Assembly: GCA_029260155.1 (NCBI GenBank)
Contig: JAJDDU010000371.1
Location: 1 to 14,836, forward strand
Reading direction: 5' to 3'
DNA: 14,836 nt
Origin: Phycisphaerae bacterium
GTDB taxonomy: Bacteria; Planctomycetota; Phycisphaerae; UBA1845
The translations under genes were made by a program, and so were the position numbers. Below the pieces are notes generated by a model. The model was given only the letters and a program-made list of their open reading frames with translations. It was not told the origin of the DNA and did no database searches. Position 1 is the stretch's first letter, and each line of letters starts with the position of its first letter. Below are positions 8,223-14,504 of the stretch, one piece after another.

Positions 8223-9542
8223 TTAGTTCAGGACCGAGAGCACCCTCTCTGCGCCGGCGGGTTCCTGACCGCGTATGTGTTCTTCCAACTCGCTGCGGAA
8301 TTTGCGAACGATCCCCCGCACGGGAAACGTCGCGCCGTCGGGCAACCCGCAGATGCTCAGACCGGGCATCATGCCCATTCTTCCTGCCACTTCTTCGAGA
8401 AGATCGAGATCCTCGATGCGCCCCGCGCCGGACGCGATGCGAGAAGCGATCCGGTACATCCAGTTTGTTCCCTCGCGACACTGCGTGCATTGGCCACAGG
8501 ATTCGAGGGCGTAGAACCGTGCCATATTGCGCAGGACATCGCGCATGTCCGTCTTATCGCCGACTACCACAGCAGCCGCAGTACCCAGACCGAGCAGCCC
8601 GAAGTTTCGCGGGTCGTCGAAGTCCATCTTCATGTGCACTTCGTCTGCCTTGAGTACGCCCATGCTGGTTCCGCCGGGGAATACCGCCTGAACCGATGCG
8701 TTACCGCTCATGCCCTGTCCGAACCGATCACCCATAATCAGCTCTTCGCACGTGATGGTCATGGGCGCTTCGTAGCACCCAGGCCTATTGACCGGTCCGC
8801 AGACACAGAACAGCTTCGGGCCGGCGCTGTTCGCGGTACCAATACCGAGAAACCAGTCGGCCCCACGCTCGATGATGTGCGGCAGGTTGGCCAGCGTTTC
8901 GATGTTGTTGACCACGGTCGGCCGGCGAAACAGCCCCTCGATGGCGGGGAATGGCGGCTTGATTCGCGGGCAGCCACGCTTGCCCTCGATCGACTCGATC
9001 AAAGCGGTCTCTTCACCGCAAACGTACGCCCCCGCGCCTCGGTGGACGTAGACTTCCAGATCGTACCCGCTGCCCAAGATGTTCTTACCCAGCAGGCCGG
9101 CAGCGTAAGCTTCGTCGATGGCGACCTGCATGATGTGAAACTGTTCGTGGAACTCCACACGCATGTAAACGTAGGCTACCTGCGCTCGGGTTGCGAAGCC
9201 GGCGATGATGATGCCCTCGATCACCTGATGCGGGTCGTGTTCCATGAGCACGCGGTTGCAGAACGTGGGCGGCTCGGATTCGTCGGCGTTGACGCAGAGC
9301 AGCGTGCGCTCGCGATCTTTCGGAAGAAAGCCCCATTTGACGCCGGCGGGAAAGCCCGCCCCGCCTCGGCCGCGAAGGTTGGCACGCTTAACCTCTTCGA
9401 CGACTTCGTCGTCGGCCATCTGCTTCAGTGCTTTTTCCACACCCCGGTATCCGCCGCGCGATCGGTAGACGTCAATTGTTCGAGAGCCTTCGACGCCCAC
9501 GTTGCGAAGCAGCACTGTTTCATAATCAGGCATTGCGAGCAT
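8223..9542 (-). CDS. nuoF: NADH-quinone oxidoreductase subunit F (FMN and NADH site)
   Basis: Flavoprotein that oxidises NADH and reduces cluster N3; 439 residues (E. coli 445). The FMN/NADH glycine loop is LRGRGGAGFPAGVKW (residues 56-70), and the second nucleotide region is GAGAYVCGEETALIESIEG (169-187). N3 ligands are Cys349, Cys352 and Cys355 in ESCGQCTQCREGT, plus Cys398. The usually near-invariant NADESEPGTFKDR motif here reads NADESEPPTFCNR (85-97). The ATG at 9542 is 15 nt after the upstream membrane-protein gene; the in-frame ATG at 9533 has a better spaced GGA and may be the true start. Although nuoE normally precedes nuoF directly, here one gene intervenes. Function is not in doubt from the motifs. 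Confidence 0.97.
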   Translation of the reverse strand: MLAMPDYETVLLRNVGVEGSRTIDVYRSRGGYRGVEKALKQMADDEVVEEVKRANLRGRGGAGFPAGVKWGFLPKDRERTLLCVNADESEPPTFCNRVLMEHDPHQVIEGIIIAGFATRAQVAYVYMRVEFHEQFHIMQVAIDEAYAAGLLGKNILGSGYDLEVYVHRGAGAYVCGEETALIESIEGKRGCPRIKPPFPAIEGLFRRPTVVNNIETLANLPHIIERGADWFLGIGTANSAGPKLFCVCGPVNRPGCYEAPMTITCEELIMGDRFGQGMSGNASVQAVFPGGTSMGVLKADEVHMKMDFDDPRNFGLLGLGTAAAVVVGDKTDMRDVLRNMARFYALESCGQCTQCREGTNWMYRIASRIASGAGRIEDLDLLEEVAGRMGMMPGLSICGLPDGATFPVRGIVRKFRSELEEHIRGQEPAGAERVLSVLN

Positions 9543-9557
9543 CCATCCGGCCCAGCG

Positions 9558-10796
9558 TTATGCAATCCACCAGCCAAAATAGTACACACTCCAAACCACC
9601 ATCAGCGGCGTCAAGAACCGGCGCCGCCCCGTCATGGCGAACGGCGCGAGCATTGCCAGCAGTGGGAGCATGAAGTCCAGAGAATATCGATTGTAGCCGT
9701 GCTGCGCAGCACCGGTAGCGTGGTACATCATCAACGCCGCGAAAACAATCGCGACGGCCAACAGCAGCGGGCGGACATTGGCGTTTCGCCAGATACGCCC
9801 CCCGTCGAGTAGTAGATACAGCAGCAGGGGCGTCGTCCACCAGATGCCCGTCTGGTCGTCGTTCGGCACTAAGCGTCGCCCTCCCCGGAATTCCTTGAAT
9901 CGCGGAGGCCCTACGTTCATGGTGTACAGATTGCGGGGGATGAACCGCACGGAGAACAGGCCGATCTCCGCGTCCCGCGAGAGCAGATCGTCCCGGCCTT
10001 CGTACACTAAGGGATAACCGGGACGCAACGGGTGCCCGAACTTCAGCGCGTTTAGCGCAAGTGGAACCCCCAGCGCAAACAACGTCACGCCGCCGACCAT
10101 CAACAGGCCCGAACTCTTTTGAGGTCGCTTTCGCCAAACGGCGAGCCAAAGCAATGGAAGCAGGTAGACTGCCAACGTAAACCGAGCGAGGCAAGCCACC
10201 AGAACGCCCAGCCCGCCAAGCCAAACACGTCGACGGCCGAAATAATCGAGCAGAAAAACCAGCAGCCCCAACTGCGTGATCGCGTGGTTGAGCTGCCACA
10301 CCATGCCCGACTGCATCGTGCGACGCATGACCGCCAGCTCCGATGTGCCAAGCACGTACAGGCACGTCATTACCACTGCCGCAACCACGGACTCGCACCG
10401 GCGAAGAAACAGCAGGTAAGCCAAGGCGGGGATCGGCAATACGAACAAAATCGCCAAAAGGTGGAACGGGACGCCGCGCGGCGACCAGGGCAGAACAGTC
10501 GTGGCCAAGAACGTCATCGCCGGCGGAAAGTGGCTGTAGACTCGACCTTCGTAAAGCGCTGTGTCCCACGAACGCTTGGGCAGCGACAGCGATCCGCCCA
10601 GCCACGCCTTGGCCTCTGCCACCTGGACATTGAGCCCAGGCGTTAGCGCGCGACCGGGTTGCCACAATCGGGCATCGAACACGATGGCAAACAAGACGTA
10701 GACCGCGACCAGGCCCAGGATCTTTCCGCGCAGTTCGGGGGTGATCCGAACGTGCCCGCCGGATTCCAGCCAGATTTGTCGCTTTGGATCGCTCAA
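9558..10796 (-). CDS. Polytopic membrane protein, GT-C glycosyltransferase-like
   Basis: This is not a complex I subunit. It encodes 412 residues with roughly nine to eleven hydrophobic segments, starting at about residues 25-40. A long loop follows the first helix; it contains an acidic residue pattern (VAEAKAWLGG) and GRVYSHFPPAMTFLA. Near the C-terminus is YNRYSLDFMLPLLAML. This topology and these two motifs resemble GT-C/GT39-type lipid-linked sugar transferases, but no definitive catalytic motif was identified, so the function is inferred only. The frame opens right after an in-frame TGA at 10799-10797, making TTG at 10796 the first possible start; a downstream start cannot be excluded. 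It is 16 nt after nuoE and 15 nt before nuoF, so it is almost certainly cotranscribed. A second open frame on the same strand across this region gives an Arg-rich product and is not credible. Confidence 0.75.
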   Translation of the reverse strand: MSDPKRQIWLESGGHVRITPELRGKILGLVAVYVLFAIVFDARLWQPGRALTPGLNVQVAEAKAWLGGSLSLPKRSWDTALYEGRVYSHFPPAMTFLATTVLPWSPRGVPFHLLAILFVLPIPALAYLLFLRRCESVVAAVVMTCLYVLGTSELAVMRRTMQSGMVWQLNHAITQLGLLVFLLDYFGRRRVWLGGLGVLVACLARFTLAVYLLPLLWLAVWRKRPQKSSGLLMVGGVTLFALGVPLALNALKFGHPLRPGYPLVYEGRDDLLSRDAEIGLFSVRFIPRNLYTMNVGPPRFKEFRGGRRLVPNDDQTGIWWTTPLLLYLLLDGGRIWRNANVRPLLLAVAIVFAALMMYHATGAAQHGYNRYSLDFMLPLLAMLAPFAMTGRRRFLTPLMVVWSVYYFGWWIA

Positions 10797-10812
10797 TCAT
10801 CGTATCCACATG

Positions 10813-11415
10813 TCAGCTTGTTACGCTCGCCCCATCGGACGCGACATCCGCCGGGGCGTCGAACAGTGTGCTTCGGGGCATATCGAGTTTGTCGTTGTCA
10901 GTGTCGGCGAGCAGTTTGGGAATATCCGCCGGCTGCACACGCTTGTGCAGTTTTTCGTTAATCAGCATGCACGGCGAATGATCGCAGCCAGCCAAGCACT
11001 CTTCGGTGACCAGACTGTATTCGCCGTCCGCCGTGGTCTCGTGCTCGCCGACGCCCAGGTGCTTCTTGATCGCATCGAGCACTTCCCGCCCGCCCAGCAA
11101 TTCGCAGGTGATGCTGCGACAGACGGTGATCGTCTTCTTGCCCTTGGGATGCGTCCAAAAGTGCGTGTAGAAAGACAGCGTGTCGAAAACCTGAGACGGG
11201 TGAATCTCCAGCACCTCAGCCACCTCGGTCATGGCTTTGAAGGACACGTGCCCGAGCGTTTCCTGAACCACGTGCAGCGCAGGCAACAGTGCAGCCTGTT
11301 TCGTCTCGTAGCGCGGAAAAAACGAGCGTATCTTCTCGCGTACCGCGTCGCTCAGCACATTCGGCGCATCCGCGTCGAAAGCCGGTTCGTTACGATCAAT
11401 CGTCTTCCAAGCCAT
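10813..11415 (-). CDS. nuoE: NADH-quinone oxidoreductase subunit E ([2Fe-2S])
   Basis: Thioredoxin-fold subunit of the NADH module carrying cluster N1a. With the ATG at 11415 it has 200 residues (E. coli 166). An N-terminal helical part reads KQAALLPALHVVQETLGHVS (39-58). The cluster ligands are Cys99 and Cys104 (CRSITC) plus Cys140 and Cys144 (CLAGC), matching the family CX4C...CX3C pattern. The ATG lies one base after the nuoD stop (TAG C ATG), with GGAT about 8 nt upstream; a TTG at 11439 inside nuoD would add eight residues but is less likely. The C-terminal 30 residues are Asp/Ala/Ser-rich and lie outside the fold. The next gene is the membrane protein, not nuoF. Confidence 0.97.
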   Translation of the reverse strand: MAWKTIDRNEPAFDADAPNVLSDAVREKIRSFFPRYETKQAALLPALHVVQETLGHVSFKAMTEVAEVLEIHPSQVFDTLSFYTHFWTHPKGKKTITVCRSITCELLGGREVLDAIKKHLGVGEHETTADGEYSLVTEECLAGCDHSPCMLINEKLHKRVQPADIPKLLADTDNDKLDMPRSTLFDAPADVASDGASVTS

Positions 11416-11416
11416 G

Positions 11417-12676
11417 CTATCGATCCAATTCGCCGGCAATGATGTTCAACGATCCGAGGATCGCGACGACATCGCTTAACTGATGGCCCTCCACCAGCTT
11501 CGGGAAACACTGATAATTAATGAAACTCGGTGCCCTGCAATGCACCCGATACGGCATAATCCCGCCGTCGCTAACCAAGTAGAATCCGAGTTCACCACTG
11601 GCGGTCTCATTGGCGCCGTAGGCTTCGCCGATCGGCGGCGTGTGGCCACGATTGGTCATCACCTGCTCGAAGTGATGTATGAGGCCTTCAATGCTCGTAT
11701 AGACTTCACGCTTGTCCGGAAGCGTTTGCTTGTCGTCGGCCAAGACATTCACAGGACCCGCGGGGATGTTGTCGATCAGTTGAGCGATGATGGCCAACGA
11801 TTGATGCATCTCTTCCAATCGCACGAGATACCGGGCGAGAACATCGCCGCCATGCGAGATCGGCACTTTAAAGTCAACGCCGCTACTGCCGGAACCATCC
11901 CAGTTGTCCGCGTAGCACAGGTAGGGTTCATCCTTACGCAAATCCCGTCGGACGCCGCTCGCTCGGGCCAATGGGCCTGTCAGGCCCCAGTTGATCGCGT
12001 CGTCGTGATTGATGTAGCCGATCCCCTTGGTCCGCTCGATGAAGATGCGATTGCGATTCAAGAGCGCCACGATGTCGTCGAGCGTCTTCGGGAGTTTCCT
12101 GCAAAACGCCTTGACCTTTTCCGGCCAGCCGTCGGGCATGTCATTCATCAGTCCGCCGACGCGCGTGTAGCTCGTCGTGAACCGGGCGCCGCAGATGTCT
12201 TCGCAGAGGTCATAGATGTCTTCGCGATCAGCGAATCCGTACAGAAAAGCGGTGAATCCACCGAGGTCCAGCGCCGTACAGCCAACACACAGCAGGTGGT
12301 CCTGAATGCGAGCAAGTTCCGCCAGAATCGTACGCAGCACTTTGCAACGCGGCGTGAGCTCGATGTTGAAGAGCACCTCGCAGGCGTGATGCCAAGCGAT
12401 GTTGTTGGCCATCGGCGAGATGTAGTTCATCCGATCTGTCACCACAACGTACTGGTTGTAGGTCAGATGCTCGCCGAGCTTTTCGAATCCGCTGTGCAGG
12501 TAGCCGATGTGCGGCGTACACGCGACCACGCGTTCGCCGTCCAGCTCCAACACGAGTCGCAGCGTGGTGTGCGTGGCTGGATGCTGCGGACCAAAGTTCA
12601 ACGCCCACAGATCGCCGCCCGGTTCCTCGAGCGACATCGTGGTCGGACGAGCTTCGGTCATCGTGTCTGTCCCCAT
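11417..12676 (-). CDS. nuoD: NADH-quinone oxidoreductase subunit D (quinone site)
   Basis: The 49-kDa-type subunit related to [NiFe]-hydrogenase large subunits; it builds the quinone pocket with NuoB and NuoH. The N-terminal motif is GPQHPATHTTLR (residues 29-40), with the expected quinone-site His36, followed by PHIGYLHSGFEKLGEHLTY and DRMNYISP with Tyr85 (equivalent to the quinone Tyr). The C-terminus is GSLNIIAGELDR, matching the conserved G-E-x-D-R end. The ATG at 12676 is chosen because GAGG lies 6 nt upstream and there is no overlap with nuoC; ATGs at 12703 (overlapping nuoC by 14 nt) and 12661 are alternatives. With this start it has 419 residues. NuoC and NuoD are separate, unlike the E. 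coli fusion. Confidence 0.97.
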   Translation of the reverse strand: MGTDTMTEARPTTMSLEEPGGDLWALNFGPQHPATHTTLRLVLELDGERVVACTPHIGYLHSGFEKLGEHLTYNQYVVVTDRMNYISPMANNIAWHHACEVLFNIELTPRCKVLRTILAELARIQDHLLCVGCTALDLGGFTAFLYGFADREDIYDLCEDICGARFTTSYTRVGGLMNDMPDGWPEKVKAFCRKLPKTLDDIVALLNRNRIFIERTKGIGYINHDDAINWGLTGPLARASGVRRDLRKDEPYLCYADNWDGSGSSGVDFKVPISHGGDVLARYLVRLEEMHQSLAIIAQLIDNIPAGPVNVLADDKQTLPDKREVYTSIEGLIHHFEQVMTNRGHTPPIGEAYGANETASGELGFYLVSDGGIMPYRVHCRAPSFINYQCFPKLVEGHQLSDVVAILGSLNIIAGELDR

Positions 12677-12682
12677 GAATCG

Positions 12683-12686
12683 CCTC
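12683..12686 (-). promoter_or_regulatory. Ribosome binding site of nuoD (GAGG)
   Basis: GAGG lies 6 nt before the ATG at 12676, directly after the nuoC stop. It favours this ATG over the ones at 12703 and 12661, although the latter also has a GGGGA at a usable distance. Confidence 0.45.
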
Positions 12687-12689
12687 GCC

Positions 12690-13232
12690 CTATCGACTGT
12701 CATCCGTAACCACAGTGAAATCCTCCCGCTCGCCGTGGCCCCGCAGTGGATAGTCCTTACGCAACGGATGCGCCTTAAACCCGTCCCACGTCATGATGCG
12801 ACGCAAGTCGGGATGATCGCTGAACCGAATCCCGAACAGATCGAAAACCTCACGCTCGGTCCATTCCGCCGCGTTCCAAATCCCGGTTACGCTCGGCACT
12901 GCGGGGTCGGGATCGTTGACGAAGCACTTGACCCACATGCGGTGGTTGAGACGCGGACTAACCAGCGTATAGACAACTGCGTACCGATCCCGCGCCTTGG
13001 GGAAATCGAGGTAGTCCACGCAGGTCAGACTTGCAAGCTGCTGAAAATCGCATCGAGCGTCATCGTGCAGAAAACGCATGACCTCAACGATCTTGTCTGG
13101 CGGCACGCGCACGAAAACCTGCTCTGCGCCCGCATCGTCTTCACTGCGATCAATTAGAGGTTGCGGCGAAAAGGCTACGTCGGGAAACGCGGTTCGCAAT
13201 CCAGCGACAATCTGTGCTATGTTTTGGTCCAT
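12690..13232 (-). CDS. nuoC: NADH-quinone oxidoreductase subunit C
   Basis: The 30-kDa-type connecting subunit, which has no cofactor and packs against NuoD. Length is 180 residues. The diagnostic stretch is residues 119-163: WNAAEWTEREVFDLFGIRF, then DLRRIMTWDGFKAHPLRKDYP. This matches the family signature E-R-E-x-x-D-L-F-G-I and H-P-L-R-K-D-(Y/F)-P. The ATG at 13232 lies 21 nt after the nuoB stop, with only a weak GAG upstream. It stands as a separate gene from nuoD. Nothing is missing from the family core. Confidence 0.97.
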   Translation of the reverse strand: MDQNIAQIVAGLRTAFPDVAFSPQPLIDRSEDDAGAEQVFVRVPPDKIVEVMRFLHDDARCDFQQLASLTCVDYLDFPKARDRYAVVYTLVSPRLNHRMWVKCFVNDPDPAVPSVTGIWNAAEWTEREVFDLFGIRFSDHPDLRRIMTWDGFKAHPLRKDYPLRGHGEREDFTVVTDDSR

Positions 13233-13253
13233 GGAATCTCGTGTCGCACGCGG

Positions 13254-13844
13254 TCAGGACCGGCGCCCCACCGTGTTCAGTTGCACCACCGGATCGACCG
13301 TCAAGCCCAGTCCACCACGCTCGGCGCTCGGTTTGACGCCTTCCGCATCGACAATACGTTGGATCGCCATCACACCTTCGATCAATGTCTCCGGTCGCGG
13401 TGGACAACCCGGAACGTACACGTCGACCGGCATGAACTGATCGATGCCCTGCACGACACTGTAGGTGTCAAACACCCCACCCGTGCTCGCGCAGGCACCC
13501 ATGCTGATGACCCACTTGGGTTCGCACATCTGCATGTAAATCCGCTGCAGGACCGGCAGCATTTTGATGGCCACGCGGCCGGCGCAAATCATCAGATCGC
13601 ATTGCCGCGGAGTGAAACGCATGACCTCCGCGCCGAAACGCGCCACGTCGTAACGACTCGCGCCCATGGCCATCAGCTCGATCCCGCAACACGCGGTGGC
13701 GAACGGCATGGGCCAAAGCGAGTTTTTCCTCGCCCAGTTCGGGCCGTGCTTGCGAAGCAAGCCTACCAAGTGATCGAGTCGGGTCGACAGGGTGTCGCCG
13801 TTTCCCATCGTGTGGGGCGACGTTTCCGACGTCGTCAATCCCAT
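13254..13844 (-). CDS. nuoB: NADH-quinone oxidoreductase subunit B (cluster N2)
   Basis: Carries the terminal [4Fe-4S] cluster N2, which reduces quinone. Ligands are the adjacent Cys52-Cys53 (ATACCGIELMA), Cys118 (SMGACASTGG) and Cys147 (VYVPGCPPRPE). The ATG at 13844 overlaps the nuoA end by 10 nt and has a GGGGGA 7 nt upstream; a GTG at 13865 would add seven residues. With this start it has 196 residues (E. coli 220). The stretch after the first ligands reads RQCDLMICAGRVAIKM, so the usual AGT is AGR, and three extra cysteines (82, 87, 107) are present. These look like lineage features rather than damage. The C-terminal 25 residues diverge from the conserved core. Confidence 0.97.
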   Translation of the reverse strand: MGLTTSETSPHTMGNGDTLSTRLDHLVGLLRKHGPNWARKNSLWPMPFATACCGIELMAMGASRYDVARFGAEVMRFTPRQCDLMICAGRVAIKMLPVLQRIYMQMCEPKWVISMGACASTGGVFDTYSVVQGIDQFMPVDVYVPGCPPRPETLIEGVMAIQRIVDAEGVKPSAERGGLGLTVDPVVQLNTVGRRS

Positions 13845-14254
13845 TGAAACATCCCCCGCCGCCACTCATAGGCGAATCCGACCACCAAGAACAACGTAAA
13901 TACAGTCATGGCAGCCAGCAGGAACCCCGCGCTCGCGGGTTGGCCACCCGCCGTCGTGATCATCTCGCCGGTCGTTGCAGCCTTGTGGAACACAGGCGCC
14001 CAAGGCCAGAGGAACACTACCTCGACGTCGAACAGCAAGAACAGCATCGCGACAATATAGAATCGTACGTTGAAACGTCGGCGGGCATCGCCGATCGCAG
14101 GCATGCCTGACTCATACGTGCTGTCTTTGACATCGCCTTTGCGCGCGGGCCTGACCGCGTGGGCGAGCAACAGCATGACGACGCAGATCACACCGATCAG
14201 CGCGATCAAGAAAAGGATGGAGGCGTACGGCGCCAGAGAAGCTTCAGCGACCAC
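13835..14254 (-). CDS. nuoA: NADH-quinone oxidoreductase subunit A
   Basis: First gene of the operon; a three-helix membrane subunit at the interface of the two arms. Length is 139 residues (E. coli 147). Hydrophobic helices lie at about 11-33, 64-86 and 105-128. Family motifs are YESG (47-50), in the loop near the quinone chamber, and RFYIVAMLFLLFDVEVVFLW (64-83) with the conserved acidic Asp76 and Glu78. The GTG at 14254 is the start, with AAGGTGA just upstream (AAGG 6 nt away). The end overlaps nuoB by 10 nt, indicating coupled translation. Confidence 0.97.
   Translation of the reverse strand: MVAEASLAPYASILFLIALIGVICVVMLLLAHAVRPARKGDVKDSTYESGMPAIGDARRRFNVRFYIVAMLFLLFDVEVVFLWPWAPVFHKAATTGEMITTAGGQPASAGFLLAAMTVFTLFLVVGFAYEWRRGMFQWD
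13852..13857 (-). promoter_or_regulatory. Ribosome binding site of nuoB (GGGGGA)
   Basis: A purine-rich GGGGGA within the last nuoA codons lies 7 nt before the ATG at 13844. It supports this start over the upstream GTG at 13865. Confidence 0.5.
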
Positions 14255-14257
14255 TGC

Positions 14258-14264
14258 TCACCTT
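14258..14264 (-). promoter_or_regulatory. Ribosome binding site of nuoA (AAGGTGA)
   Basis: AAGGTGA is the best Shine-Dalgarno match in the window, with 6 nt between AAGG and the GTG at 14254. It fixes the start of the operon's first gene. Confidence 0.7.
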
Positions 14265-14395
14265 GTTGCGACAATGCACCGGCTGGACATCGATCATCGC
14301 GCCCAATCGCCCAACCAGTGACGAGATCCCTGTGCGGCTCCGGTCGCCCCAAGACACAGGCTACTCCAAACCCGAGTACCAGGCTATCGGACGGT

Positions 14396-14425
14396 AGTCT
14401 ATGACAACCACTCCGCAATCGTCAA
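14396..14425 (-). promoter_or_regulatory. Candidate sigma-70-type promoter of the nuo operon
   Basis: On the minus strand TTGACG (14425-14420) is followed after 18 nt by TAGACT (14401-14396). The -35 box matches five of six consensus bases; the -10 box matches four of six, including first T, second A and last T. It would give an untranslated leader of about 135 nt before nuoA. The 18-nt spacer and imperfect -10 make this only a candidate. It lies in the only sizeable non-coding gap of the window (14255-14504), which otherwise holds the inverted repeat at 14441-14492 and no credible gene. Confidence 0.35.
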
Positions 14426-14440
14426 CGACTTCATGACTTA

Positions 14441-14492
14441 TTTCACAATGTATTCATAAAAACATATCCGGCATCTAGTTATGAATGTGAAA
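14441..14492. repeat. AT-rich imperfect inverted repeat upstream of nuoA
   Basis: ATTCATAA at 14452-14459 is the exact reverse complement of TTATGAAT at 14479-14486, separated by 19 nt. The symmetry extends outward: TTTCAC at 14441-14446 pairs with GTGAAA at 14487-14492, with five extra bases (AATGT) in the left arm. It is distinctly AT-rich against the GC-rich surroundings and sits just upstream of the candidate -35 box. It could be an operator or a transcript-end structure for the PilZ gene. The weak, GC-poor stem without a following T run argues against a standard intrinsic terminator. Confidence 0.5.
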
Positions 14493-14504
14493 GTGGATTT
14501 GGAT

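Noticed and set aside
8085..9812. A 575-codon open frame on the plus strand opposite nuoF and the nuoG start
   Set aside because: It is antisense to genes with complete family motifs, and its product has no recognisable domain. Long antisense frames are expected where GC-rich third codon positions suppress stops.
9526..10809. A 427-codon frame on the same strand as the inserted membrane protein but in another phase
   Set aside because: Its translation is Arg/Ala-rich without membrane helices, whereas the phase ending at 9558 gives regular hydrophobic segments and GT-C-like motifs. Only one of the two can be the main product.
11483..12709. A 408-codon plus-strand frame opposite nuoD
   Set aside because: Antisense shadow of a strongly conserved gene; no motif in its translation.
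14206..14418. A 70-codon minus-strand frame in the nuoA leader
   Set aside because: It overlaps the nuoA start in another phase, lacks a good ribosome binding site and has no recognisable features.
14441..14492. Intrinsic terminator of the PilZ gene
   Set aside because: The arms are AT-rich and far apart with no GC-rich stem followed by a T run, so it was listed as an inverted repeat only.
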